Shown: piece by piece, positions 27,291 through 41,000 of the stretch
Position numbering within the stretch: position 1 is the first letter of the stretch
Layout of the letters: each line of letters begins with the position of its first letter
Source of the DNA: Cardiocondyla obscurior
Taxonomy: Eukaryota; Arthropoda; Insecta; Hymenoptera; Formicidae
Length of the DNA: 64,000 bases
NCBI RefSeq assembly: GCF_019399895.1
Contig: NC_091881.1
Location: 3,970,501-4,034,500 of the forward strand
Reading direction: 5' to 3'
Notes under the pieces: generated by a model
What the model was told of the DNA's origin: nothing
The model's input: only the letters and a program-made list of their open reading frames with translations
Databases searched by the model: none
Program-made: the position numbers and the translations under genes

Positions 27291-30200
27291 CTGCCCGACG
27301 GAACGAAAAATCATATTAAATCGACGGCAGCTCGCACCGTACAATATTGCTCGTTCGTGTTCGCGTGCGAAACGCAAGATCGGATTTGTCAAAGTGGGAA
27401 CGGCTCAGGCTTCTCCACGAGAACTCGAGACTAACGTTTCCCACGCGAACACGGAAGCACGTTGATCGCGCGAAGGGGCACTCGTCGGATATTATTATTA
27501 GTTTTTTTTTCTTTTTTTTTGTGCAAAGGCTAGCTTTTAGGAATTTTTCAAAAATGCCGTATATGTATTTCGATATTTCGCTATTTATTACTTCCTTAGT
27601 GGCACTTTTTTTTTAACTACCGCGGCTCTTCGAGCTTGCATTATTAAATATGCTATATTATTGTACGGTAAATTAATTTAATAATATATAAATTTTTAAC
27701 TTCGAGGGATCAACGTGCGTCTACCGAGAGATTTGCGTACAGTCAGGTGACTCGTGAGAAAGAATTCGCATGCAGAGTTGCAGACATACCATATCAAGCG
27801 ATTACCAGAGCAAAAGCAGAGTCTCTTTTAAGACCATGGGGCGTTTGTAGGATTCACGGATACGAAACTTACGTTAGTGCGGTTGATTAATCCCAAGGAT
27901 ACGCTGCGAGAGAAAGAAGCGAACGTGAGGTGATAGGACGGGACTCGTTTCGCGACCGTTCGTCCCGCTTCTCCCGGTCTACGACTAGCCAGCGTAAAAA
28001 TAAAAAAAAATATAAAAAAATAAAATAAAACGAAAAAACGGCGTGTTGCTAGAGAATCGCCAAATTAATTTTTTTTTTTTTTTAAGACTTTCGCGAGGCT
28101 CCGACGTCAGTCCTCCACGGGGCGCTCTTGCCCGTGGAGATTACCGGCGAAAAATAAATTTGTATCTCTCGCAACGCGCGGACTCCGGACGGGAATAAAA
28201 GGGAAAGAGGGTGAGCGTGAGGACAAGGATCACTTCTCCCCGAAATGCGCGTTTCACGAATCGTCCTCCGAGCTGCGTCCTCCGCGGAGAAACAGCCGAG
28301 TTTATCGGCCGCTACTGAAAATGATTGCCATTAAATTGCGTCGTCAGGGCCCCTCGGTACGAGGGGCCGAATTGCCGACTGTTACGCGATCGAGCGCGAG
28401 GTAAAAGCAAATGGGCACGGCGATCGTTGGCCAGTCTTAACGACGCTCGTAAAAACCACCCTTCTTCTCTCCGACTGGCCCGCGATTAGATCAATTCTGT
28501 TGCTGGCGCATAAGTGTGCGTATTTCGGCTGTTGTTGGGAATCTGTGGTGTGATTTATCTCGCGAGATGGCGATTACGATTCTGCGAAAGGGCACGGTCG
28601 CAAGGCGTATCGCAAGGCACGGGGGAAAAGACGTCGTTGCGAATGACGGCGAAATATCGATTGGACGCGCGTCCCTGATTAATGACTCGGCCTCAATTAA
28701 ACGCGAAATTTGAACGGCGGCGGAATAATTTCTGGCACACGTAACGTTATAGATCGCGCGTAATCGTCGACACGCGAGCGGCTCGTTTGCGGGGATCCGG
28801 CTACGTGGAATGAATCTGTCGCCGAGCGGCTGAACGTCCGTCTTTTCGGTCAAGCACGTCGCGCGCGCGTGCTAATCGCGCGTGAGACGTAATCAAGGAT
28901 CATCCCCGGGGTCCCCGGGTGAGAGAGGCGAGACGGTTTCCGCCTTCTCGTCCGATAGTCCTTTCGGTGCGCCTAAATTCGATCGCGGAATTAACCGGGA
29001 GACCTAACCCCCCGTATTTGCTTCTCCACCGCGTTTTAATTCGATTTCGGTCTTACCAGCCCGCAGATTCGGGGGTGATAAGGGAGCGGACCGCGTCTAT
29101 CGTCGATCGCCAATTGCTATACTCTTCTATGACAATAACAGGGCTGTCTGAACGCGGTTCAATCTTGATTCTCCTCGCCCCGCTTTGCAATTTGATTTCC
29201 AGAGACGCTTCCGTGATTGCTGATTAATTTCTGACCTCTCTCTTCGGTGTGTTGTTTTTTTTAATTACTCTCACTTCGTTTAGAGGCCTGCGGTTTTCTT
29301 CATTCACTATTTCGTCGAGTAAACTTTTGATAATTTATTTATCCGGCCGGATGGACTTTGATTGAACCACCGCTCTCCGCCGTGTCTCTTCGAAATCTAT
29401 ATCGTTGGTATAATACTTTCTGACCGCGCGTGGTTTATTTTTTTTTTTAGTATATTGATGGTTCTCCGGCTATCGATCGGCTGGTTCGTAATGATGAAAC
29501 GAATGGGCGGACACCGACGCGGACGATGGATATCAGCCACGAAACGTCGAGGTGACGCTCGTTTGCGTCGGGCTCGAAATATAGTCCTCGTGTCAGAAGG
29601 TGACGCCGAAATGGCCGGTTTCACCCCCAAGGGGGACCGGTATCGCTCCCATTTTCGACATCACCTCCGACCTTAATGCCAGGCATGCAACGGAGCGCTC
29701 GTTAGACCGCCGCTTCCGTTTCGACTTTCTCGAAGCTTTCCGGATTACAACACGAAATGCTCGATGACGATATACATAAAACTAGAACTCCGCTACGAAA
29801 TTGAAGAACGTTCTTCGTTCCCGTGAACGCAAATGTAATTGAAACGTACTTCTCCTCAAACAGCTGATAAGCCGTTATGCGAAATTTCGCGAGAAATGTC
29901 CGCGCGATTAATATATTGTCAAAAGAAATTAGAAACAAAAAAAAAAATTGTCAATGCGTCCTGCGTCGTTAATTATACTTTGATCGAAGTCGTGTTCCGC
30001 GTTCGACTCCGCACGGCGGGAATCTCGGATATCCATCAGGCTTCCCGTCCCATACGATTCTTACCTCCACATTCACGCGCGAAGGATGTTTGCCAATTCC
30101 GGTGTCTGCCAGCGCTTTTCGTGCCGCGGGTCGTTGCTCAATCGACACCTCTCAAGCGTCACCTCGAACTGACACGCCGCTCGGTGCGGGAGTCGCTTTT

Positions 30201-33200
30201 CGCGGCCTTCCCACAGGCGATTTTCTCTCGGCGATGGGCGTTCTGTCGAACGAGCCCCCCCCGGCCGATACCGCGAGACTCCGTTTGGCTTCTTCTTCGT
30301 CATCGAGAGGTTCCGCGCGGCGGCTAGCTGGCTGGTTGTGTGTCGTAAGTCGATTCAATTAGCGGGCTTCCATGGCGCGAAGCCGGGGGCCATTGTTCCC
30401 GGAATTGGGATTTTTACCACGCCGTCGCCGCCACCGCCATCGCCGCGGAGCGACCGGCTATTATTACCGCAATCAGCGTATCCGGCATTTTTCAACCGTT
30501 TCTCGTTCCCTTCCTTTCACCCCTTCCTCCGCCGGCCCCCATCCTACTTCGACGACCGCGCAACGTTACCCGAAAGGAACGCGCGATTCCTTAAAAGAAG
30601 TTCGCCGGTCGGCCCAAGAATTTCTTCGCGAATAGCGATTGTAATCTATAACTATCCGCGAATTCGCGACGAGTAAAAAAAAAAAAAAAGTAAAAATATA
30701 TATAATATATTTATATTTGCCGAGAGTACGCCAGCGAAAAATGGTTCGTGGACTCTTTGAGAGGGAGCTTTGCCGTGACAAAAACAAAAATGCAGCGCTA
30801 GCCACACCACATCGAAAAAAAAAACCTGTGCTTCTTCGTATGGTCTTGTTCTCTTGCGTTTGTATGTGTGTCCGTTTGCTCTGTCTGTGTATGCGTGTGT
30901 ATGCGTCAGGGAAAATTAGTATGCGTATTTAAATAGAATAGGGTTATATAGATACATATATCGTGTGTCATCTCGTAAATCGGGTGTGGTGCTTCGCGCT
31001 CGCTCTCTCGAGTGGGTGCCACGCAAAAAACACATCAGTGAGGCAAAATACAAAAAATCACAATCAGTGCCTCCCTCCTTCCCCTTCGCTCTCTTTCTAT
31101 TGTGACACAGCTCGTTTAAAAAAAACGAGAAAAACGGGTGGAAAGAACGTGTTCTGTACGAACTTTAAGCGTAAGACGACCGCCACCGAAAGCTCACGGT
31201 TAAAATTAAAGTAAAAACAAAACGAAACAAATCAAAAAAATTAAGAAGAGATAAAGACAAAGTGTAATATAACGAAATTGATAAATATCCTGTCTGTATC
31301 TTCTTCGAAAATTACATCGAACGGCTGTCGACCGAAGAAGAATGCAAGCGGGATAAAAACAATCTCTAAGAAAGTAATCAAAGAATATCTTTAAAGTTAA
31401 ATTGAAATTTAAAAATTAATTAAGTTTAAGAGAAATAATATTTAAAAAGAATTATTGGCGTCGATTAAGTTGAAATTATATAAACTGCAGGAATCACTGT
31501 AAGACTCTGCGATAGCGCGATGCAACATTAAAATGTGAGATAATAAAATGCGCGCAAAGACCAACTGAAATTTATATACTGAAATTTCCAGTTTCAACAA
31601 TCGACGCCGGTGCAAAGAAGCAGAACTGAAGATGCCGAAGCAAACCAAGTACACAAAATAACCGAATAAAAAGACCAAGAAAAGAAAAAAAAAAAAGAAA
31701 AATTCCAATCTGCTACGGGAAAAATATTTATCAATCGCAATTAAGAATATAATATTAAAAAAAAATTGCAAACTAAAATCTTTAAAACTTAAAACAGATT
31801 TTAATTATTAAAAATTTGTTCTCGAGACTTCAAGCTTCTATCATCAAAGATTATCTTGAAATATTCTTCCCGTAGCAAAATAAGCAACAAAAGGAATAAA
31901 CCAAATACCCGAAAAGATTTAAAAAATAAAGATTAAAAAAAAAAAGAATAAAAAGAAAATTAATCGAAAGGATAAAAATTCCAAAGAAAAGTAAAATAAA
32001 GAAAAGGAAAGGAAAAAAAAAAGAAAAAATGAAACAAAAAAAACCGTGATAGGGCGCGTGCCGCTTACCGGCGGACGTCCTCGACTTGTTCCTCGGCTTT
32101 TGCTGCTGCTGTTGTTGCGCGGAGGGCGAGCCCGGTGTGTTGTGCGCGGCCGCGTGACCGACTAGCAGCTTCGAGTCGGCGCCGCCGGGTAGGCCGCCGG
32201 CTAGGCCGCCGGTCGCGTTCCCGGCGCCGGCACCGCCGTGATGACCGAAAATACCGGCGACCGCGGCTGCACTGCCGTTGTGCGGATTGTGAGACGACGC
32301 GGTGGACGACGAGGTGGCGCCGTGATGATGATGATGGTGATGGTGGGTGCTGGTAGGATATTGCAGATGCTGGTACATATTGTACGCGCTCGCGGCCGGG
32401 TCGTACTGCGAGCCGGAAGTGGCATGGTGGCTGTTGGTCGCCGCGGCGACGGCCGCGGCCGCGGCCGCGTAACTATCCCTACAGGGTGAGGTCGCGCTGC
32501 CACCGCTGCCACTGCCGCCGCTGCTACCACCACCGCCACCATCACCGCCGCCGCCGCCGCCGCCGGCCGGCACCCCGTTGTTGCTCTGATACGCGTCCTG
32601 CTGTTGTTGTTGCTGCTGTTGCGTGGCACTCGCCTGCTGGCTGCCCGTCACACTGCCAGATTGGTTATTACCTTCTCGCTGCTTCACCTGGCCGGCGGAC
32701 GAACCGTTCGTGCCGGCGGGCCCGTTGCTGCCGTTGTTGGAACCGTTATGCTGCTGGTGAGGCGGCGAGGGTGCCCCGTGATGGTGCCCGAGCATCACCG
32801 TCGGCTTGATGTCGCACGAGCTGGCACCGGACGCGCCCAGCGTGTCTTGGTGGTGCATAAACGCGCCCATCACCGCCGCGTGGGCCACCGCTGCTTGGTA
32901 CTCGCTGGTTGTGCCGCCACCCAGCCCGGATAGTGGATTGCCGCTGTTATTATTGTTCGCGCTCGTCGAATTATTGTTGTTCGTGCTGGAAGTCGTGCTA
33001 GCGGTTATGCTGTCGGGCGTAGCGTCCTTCGGCGGTGTCGGCGGAAAGGAGAAGAGATGGTGACCGCCACCACCGTGACTCGACAGACTGCCGGTCGTGG
33101 CCGGCAGCGAGGATCCCAGTGGACTCTGCGGCTTCTCGTCGTTCACCGCACCCGTGGACGCCGTCGTCGGGAATCCCCAGGGTGCTTTCGAGGTGTCCGC

Positions 33201-35024
33201 GCCGCTGCTGGACAGCCACGGATGGAGTACCGAGCTGTGAAAGTGCGGCCGGCAGACTTGGCTTACTGGACCGCTCGACACGCCGCTGCTCGACATCCTT
33301 GCTGAAAAATTAAATAAAACGCGGAACGTTAGACGGAATCTCATTAAATCCAAGCCTCCTCGTGACGTCGCCGGTGTAATCGTTATATTATTACAAATCG
33401 CCTATCGATACTTCAACCGAGCAGTACATTTCGCAATCCGATCCTTCCGTTCTCCAAGACAGAAGAAGCAATAAAAATGAAACAAATTAATATTACAGCT
33501 ATCAATTCGAACTTTCACTGCCGCTGCCGTAAATATCCGCAAGAACTCCGCCGTGTGATTAAGCGAACGGCGACGAACCGCGCGGGTCGGATCTTGCGCC
33601 GCTTCGCTCGGGGTTCGTTCGCTTTATCTGAAAACGTTAGAGCCACGCGAGGAAGTAGATACCGTCGTAGCGACGATGATTCGGGTCGTCGCAAGAAGGA
33701 GCAGTCCGATTCGTGCGTGCCCGGAATGATCGGATTTTATGCCGATCGTAAAGGCTGCCTAATTGCGGCGAACGTCTTAATTAAGTGCGAGGCTCGCTCG
33801 ACGCAGAGGCGTTATGACTCTTTCTCCCTTGTCCCTGCGAACGACGCTCGTCATTCACCGATCGGGTTCGAACCTACCCGCGACGAAGGATTGCAGCTTA
33901 ACTCGCGGCGTAATTAACTCTCTTCAACATTGATCTTATTTCCGTTCTTAATTTCGTTACGCATCGGAGATCAACGAGAATCGCTCTTTTATTTCAACCA
34001 CTATGCGCTCTTGCTGGACGACTCTCGCCCATTTTATCGCGTTTATCGACGAGGTAAGGGTACTATGCGACGTCGGAACCGAGAAACGCTGGTTCGCCTG
34101 ACGGTAATTGCGCTCTCCGAGCTTCGAATCAAACCCGCGCGTCGCATGTGGAAGTCGCGCGAGAGCGTAATGATTCTTGCGGTGACGTTCTTTTTTTTCT
34201 CTCTTTTTTTTTTTTTTAAGTTCGTAGAACAGTAGAGTCGGGCTTCGTTTCGGACTCGCGCGCTCCTCCGTTGTTCTCGGTATGTAAAGAACGCGGAGTT
34301 TGGATTTAAAATTGATCTGCGCCATTAAAAGATTAAGATGCCCGCTAATGAAACTCTCCATGCGCCGATGCAAGTGCAACGCCGTAAAAACAGCTCGCGT
34401 ACCTTTAATGCGAGGATAATTAACAGCCAAAAAAGCCGGCCGGCGCGGCACGGTTACGATAGCTAAAATTAGAGTTATATATTTGTGGGACCAAAAATGA
34501 ATGGGCAATTACGGCCATCCTGCGACGATACGGTCACCTCTGCCATTAATGACGGTACAGAGAGCTCATAACGCATCAAATTAATTAGCCTCGGTTATTA
34601 TCTTACGACAACAACGACCGACGGCGACGGCGACGACGACTAATTAACCGATCCCCCATCTTTCGCCGTCAGCCAGGAAAGTGCAGCGTTCTTAATATCC
34701 GTGCAAATTTGCGGATGCACATTGTTGCCGGCGAATACCAGAACGTGCATGCGACGCATGCAAACCTGCTTACTTGGCCCGAGTAAGTGGCCGATCGATA
34801 TATCGAGTGGTTTCTTGCTAACTAACAACGCCCCGCTCCACCACCTTCGCGGCATACGCTGATAACAAGATGATGTTTTTGCCAAACCGCGCTTTGTCTC
34901 GTTCCCGCCCTCTCCGGCCCTCCAGCTGGAGGGCATTAATTTTGCGCCCCGGTCCCCTAAAACCCCCGAGGCTTACGCTCGCGATTCTCGTACGAGACTC
35001 TCATATTTCACGTGTCGGTAAAAT

Positions 35025-35057
<33 letters not shown>

Positions 35058-38000
35058 TAGTAACATGCGCGAGTTCCACGATTTTTAATACAGCCAAGAA
35101 GAGATGAATCCGGCGAGATAGGAGCGAAACTCCCGGGTGCGTACGCGCGCTGCAAATGGCGGCGTCCTCTGCGAAAAGGCGCTGTCTAAATTTAGAGAAG
35201 CGCGAAACACAATATTACGAATACAGCGAGCGGCGAGATGAGCAGCTGCGGCACTGTAATTAATCGGAGCCAACGATGGCCCGTCTGTAATTGGATCCCG
35301 CTGCATCGCGGCGCGCGGCCGCAATGAAAAGTAAACAAGATCCGCGGTGCCAGACACGCTTTCGAATCCTCGACTATTTCATTGCACCTCCGATGTTCAT
35401 CCCGCTAATGTTACGCAATACCTGCTATTCTCTCCTCTTTTTTTTCTTTCTTTTTTTTTTTTAATAACAACATCAGCACGCGATTCCGTTTATTCCTTCA
35501 ATTATTCAAGGCACGCGGCGCTGTCGCGGGTCGCAATAGTTTTAGACGATAAAATATTACTGACGGAACGGCCGCGTCAGTCGTTTCATGTCGGAATCAC
35601 TCTTATCGTAACCGACGAGCAAGATGGGAATCGGAGATAAAGGCGGGAATGGTAGCGGCGAGAAATGCGCAGACGGAGAACACTTCGCACTCCCGACGCA
35701 ATAAAAACTTCCACGCTGAGCGATATTTATCGCTCTTTCCGATCCCCCTTTTCCCCCGGGTCTTCGTCGTCGCGAATTCGCGTTTTTAGAGATTTCACGG
35801 AACTTTTTTGCCGACCGGCTCCGGGGGGCTCCTCCGCGACTCTTCCGCTTCCCTTCCGCTTCCCTTCCGCTGCCATCGCGCCCCTTGTCTTTCGCCCTGA
35901 TGGACGCGCTGACATAACTCTCGGTTATCTCGACGACGTTTCCGTCACTCTCGCAATTTTATCCCGCCGTGCGATCGATCGGGAAAACGCGCGATACGAC
36001 GGCGACGACTAACCGACGGTCAGCTGTTCGCACTACCTCGCACATTCCCGACATTACGGCGAGCCATCCGAGGGCCCGTTTCAGCTCCAGGATTTATACT
36101 CAAGGACAATGGATGGTGATCTTATCTCTGTACCGACTGATTGCCCAATAAAGTCATTGAGAGCAATAACATTTTGTTTAAATCTCTCATGGGCGGAAGG
36201 GGAATGTCGCCGCATTAAAAGATCAGGCGCTGATTCCGAGCGACGCGTGCCGTAAATGGTGCGGCTGTGCATTTTTTTTTTCTTTTTTTTTCGACGGATA
36301 TATTATGATTCGCTCGCGCGAGAGCTCTGCCCGCGGATCAGTCCGGAATAACGTTTCCATTCACTTTCGTCGGCTCCGCTTTTACGAACTTCAGCTGGGC
36401 GGTTTTCACACGCGCAACAATCGCGCGCTCCATAAATCGCTCCGGGACGATCTCGCCGGTGGAAAACTCGGGATCGCGAAACGTAGAGCCATCTCGTCGA
36501 ATTCGGAAGAAAGGAAAAAAAAAGGTGAGAGCGTAAACGTGTCGCGATTGCATCACAGGACCTCGCAGGTTTTTCAAAATCCGCTTAGAAGCAAATAATT
36601 CCTCGTTCCGTTCCGCCGTTAAATTCCCAATATCGTTTCGCTTCTCGCGATATTATCGGACCCGGCTGATTCCTAGATAATAACCGGAGGATTTTACCGG
36701 TATCGTGCAGTTTGGCGTATCATGAATATTCATGAAAAAAAAAAAAAAAAAAAATCCGCGGATACGGTCACCGTTATATCGCGCGAACGAGATCGACACG
36801 ACAGTAGATAACGCGCTCGGAGGTCTCTTGACTGCGTGCACGTTGGTATTTTTTTTTTTTTTATTTTCCTCCTCTCATCAGTACACAACGCGACGTGCGT
36901 CCCGGATCGTTGTAAAATCGCTGGCAATATTTGTAAATTTTTATGCCCGCAAAGAGGACACGGGCAAATTTTTGTATCCCATCGATTCGGATTTAATAAG
37001 ATCGCTCCGAGCGATCGGAGACCGGATCGTTTCGGAACATGGGGGAGCCGTATCCAGCCACGGTGTTCTTTAAACTTGCTCTCGTCACACGAGGCGGGCG
37101 ATACGCGGAGATAACGTCTCAAGGCGGCCCACGCCTAAGAAGCGCGATCGTAGATCGGTTCGATTAATCGCTCCGTCTCCGATCGCCGCGCGCGGATGAT
37201 TCACAGGAGTGCTCTCGCGCCCACGCGCTACGACGGCAACAGCACGCGTGATCCCGCCACCGCTTTGCCGAGCATCCAGGCGACATTCCGCAATAAATTA
37301 ATATGATAATCGATACCTCGTCGCCCGCGATCTCGGGGCACCTTAGCGCCGAACCGGAAATAAATCGAGTTCACGGCGCACCTGCGGAACGAACATTGTC
37401 GAGCGCGCGCGGGTTTTTTTTTCTTCCCTCCTCTCCTCCTTTTTTTTTCTTTCGTTTTTTTTTCTTTTTTTTTTCCTCCCGTCTGTCCCCCTACTTTTCC
37501 GTGCCGTGAAAAACCGTCACGTGGAAACTGGCGGCTGGCCGTTACGTAACCAATACGCAATTCAATAGCGCGGCGATTTACATTTATATTACTCCGGTCG
37601 CGGGCGAAGATCAAAGCCCGGTGAAGTGAAAGCCGCGGGAGGCGATTTTCCGACGAGGTGGAACGACAAATTCAACCGGGGAAAACAACAACGGACACCC
37701 CGCACTTTCGGGCGCAGCGAATGCATTCCGCTAATCGCGCCTTTTTTTTTTTTCTTTTTTTTTTCCCGCCCCCTTTGTCCTCTCCTTCTTTCTCTGCAGC
37801 TTGGTTTTATGCAATTCGGTTTGATTTATATCTCACGACGACTATTAAGATGAAAGATATCATTAATAATGTAGCGATATTAAAGCGGAAACGTTTACTC
37901 CGCGCGAGTCATAACAGTGTCGGAAATATAGAATATTATGCAATTGTTTGCTCATTAATTATATATTTAATATCTTCGCCTTGCTGTCGCAATATTACGA

Positions 38001-41000
38001 TCCGATAAGCAAATTGACCGCTCAATTTCTCATGCGTTTATTTTTAGTTCTATTTTTTTTCCTTTTTTTTTTTCTTTTTCCTTCTCCCCACCTGTTTATT
38101 TCCAATATTTCACGCACTTATCTTCGGCTATTTTTACCCGCGCGTAACAACAAAATATCGGTATCATGATTATTCCCCAAACGAAGTTAAATAGGCGTAG
38201 ATAAAGTAACATAGTTCGCTTATCGTTATTGTTCCCCGTTATTTTTTCCCATCGCTTTTAGCGAAAATTATTCTAAGCCAAAAGAGAGGAGGAGAAGGAG
38301 GCAGAGTATTTCCATAAAAAACAAAAAAAAAAACAAAAAAACTACCGCGAAGTTTTTAGCTGTCAGATAACGAATAATTTGCAAATGTGCACGGTCGCGC
38401 TCGCGCATGTCGGCGCGTGGAGAATTCTCGGTCCTCGAAAATATCTGTGATTATCTCGCGAATGAACGTTCTCTCTGTCTCTCTCTTTTTTTTCGCCCAT
38501 TCGTATCGCGCGCACAAAAGCGCGAGTACTCCAAATAATTAACCGCGCCCGAAAGAGTGCGCGCGAACGCTCGCACCTCGCTTTTGTGCGGGGGCAAAGG
38601 TGGAGGGGAAAAAGAGGCGATCTCAAAGAGTCAAAAGGATTCAAAGCGCCAGGCGGGCTCGTCTGAAAGGGAGGACTCGCATCGCGTTGGCGTGAAGGCG
38701 CCGCTTTATTTTCCCGGCCATTTGCCTTCGACGTTCGCGTCCCCGTCGGGGGTGCCGCGGAAAGAGACGCGAGATCGAGACGCAGAGCCCGGGGTCGTTA
38801 CCACCGTTGATCTTATTAATGAAGAAGTATCCCGGAGGGGCGAAGGGGCACAGATCTTGCCTGAAAATTACCAGCCGTTTCCAGGCTATAGAAGTTGGAA
38901 TTTCCGAGCCGGTCCCGCCCGCCTCGTTACCATGCGACAGTAATTAATTATTTCCCCGGGGAATTACACGACTTATTTCGCAGCGAATCTCGAAATTGTA
39001 AAGCGCGCCGTCGTTATCGCCGCGGGAAAACGGTTCTTCCCGGTGGGTATATATTTTCCAGTGAATTATCTGCGCCGGAATGCTGTGTCGTCGCGACTTT
39101 CTCGCAAAGTCTCGGCCGAGCGTTTTAATTTGTTGTAATAACGAATTAAGGGAGATGCAAAAATGAAGGATTAAAGTCTAATGTTTCTTTCTTTATTTCT
39201 TTTCTTTTTTTTTTTTTTTCTTAATGCGAAACTCCTAGAGTGCGAGCAGCGCGCCAATTAGTGTCGCTAATAAGAAATTGTGTGCTTAAATAAAATATCG
39301 CCTCGGTTGAAAAACATCCGCCGTCGACCGCGCGTGAAACGCGCTATTTTTGCGTGGCGGCCTCGTTAGCCGTGAACGTGCGCGTGTACGATAAGCATTG
39401 TTATCGCGCTCGCGCGCAAGTCGACAAGGACGAGGAGCCGCTCCGTTGAATTCCATTTTCCGTCGAAAGAGAGATCCTCCGATGGAAACTTCGCTCTCGT
39501 CATTATTCTCGCGGCTGGGGCCAATTATCGTCCGTAACAACGACGGCGAAACGCACGCGATCTCGTAACTTGGTTAACGATTCCCGCGCGAATGACTTTC
39601 GTTAAGAGACGCGCGGCGCGGTTGAGCTAGGCTAAGATCCACGAAAGCCACCCTGCGGAGTAAAAAGCCCGCGGGGAGGACCCCGTGCACGAAATTCCCG
39701 TTGAAAATAACGTCTCATTTCGCGTCGAGCTCTCCCCTTCTCTACAAGCTTTCGGCGTAATAACATGCAATTTCGCCCCGTATCCGTCCGATCAACCCTT
39801 TACCTCGCTACCACGCTCTTCTTCCTTCGATCGCGGAAGACTAAGTGTACCCGGGCGAAAAATATACGGCCTAAGAAGATCGTAAGTGGAAATTCATTCC
39901 ACGAAATTGAATTCCCGTTTTCGCGAAGAGGGCTTTCTCTCGCTCTTTCTCTCACTATCTCTTTTTCGACATGCCGAAGTCGAAGATAAATCGCGGCTAA
40001 CTCCTCGCCATTTTTTACGATCGGGAGAGAATATCGTCCAAAGCTCCTACCGGCGGGATTAATCGCGGTGGAATCGGTTCCGAGAGCCAAACCTCGAAAG
40101 TCCCGAGAACGCGGAGGCGACAGAAGCGGACGAGGCACCTCGGCACGGGATGCCGAGCTACCGCAGAGAGCGGAGAGATCACGGTACGTCTGTGCCGGAG
40201 GCGAGAGGAGACTGCGGAGGGAACGAAACGCGGCGACGAGGAGGAAGATTGATCGCGGTGAGGCTGCATCTGCCGCGATGAACTAGCTGAAGAGAAAAAG
40301 AGAGACAGAGAGAAAGATAGAGATAGAGAGAGAGGCCGAGGGGGCGAGAGAGGGAGAAGGAGACAACGATAGAGAAACGACCGGCGGAGAGCGACGGAGA
40401 GGCCCTTCGGGAGAGGCTCCGCCTTCAGCTGGCGTGTGCATTTGCGCAAGATGGCGCCGGTCGGGTCGGTGTGTGCCGCAGTTGCACACATTTTGCACAC
40501 CGGGGCGACGCGCGCGAACGACGCCACGTTCGCCGTGTTGCTCTGAACAACACTGTTCTCTTCTTCGTCGTCGTCGACGACGATGACGACGAGGATACGG
40601 AATCGCGCGGAGGAGGCGGAGGAAGAGACGAAGGAAGGACGAGGCCTAACTACAAAAGAAACAGAGAGAGACGAGAGAGAAGAGAGAGAGAGGAGAGAGA
40701 CTCCCGCGTGGCCCCGCAATTACGTATGCACCTCTCTCAGACCCCGCGGGCTTCGCGGTTGGCTGCGCTTCCTTCCTGTCTGTGCCGCAACCACTGTGTA
40801 TTATGCATCCCGCTCTCCGTGCGCGTCCGCCTATCTTGTTTATTTATTTTTTTATTTTTTTTTCCTCTTTTAGCATCACTTCTCGCCGTCCAGTCTTCTC
40901 CTTCCTCGCCGGATCTCTTCTCTCTCTTGTTAATGTAACGCGACTTAATTTTGTCAACTACCAATATCAGTATAATTAAAAAAAAAAAAAAAAAAAGAAG

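Larger units (their letters stand above)
27291..32068 (-). other. grn: grn intron 2
   Basis: This 4778-bp intron separates the activation-region exon from the N-finger exon. Both bordering sites are canonical and the phases agree, so no extra exon is needed between them. It contains two GC-rich perfect stem-loops at 28113-28139 and 28348-28368. The part next to exon 2, about 30660-32040, is strongly A-rich on the plus strand, so it is T-rich in the transcript. No coding sequence was recognised. Confidence 0.85.

Noticed and set aside
31851..32068. Open frame continuing past the end of grn exon 2
   Set aside because: It follows a clear GTAAGC donor and turns into Phe/Leu/Ile-rich sequence made by A-rich intron. 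The phase to the finger exon works only with the donor.
33850..33890. ggttcgaac resembling a tRNA B box
   Set aside because: No A box, acceptor stem or anticodon arm fits around it on either strand.
40015..40719. 234-codon minus-strand open frame
   Set aside because: Mostly Ser/Leu/Phe repeat created by GA tracts on the other strand.
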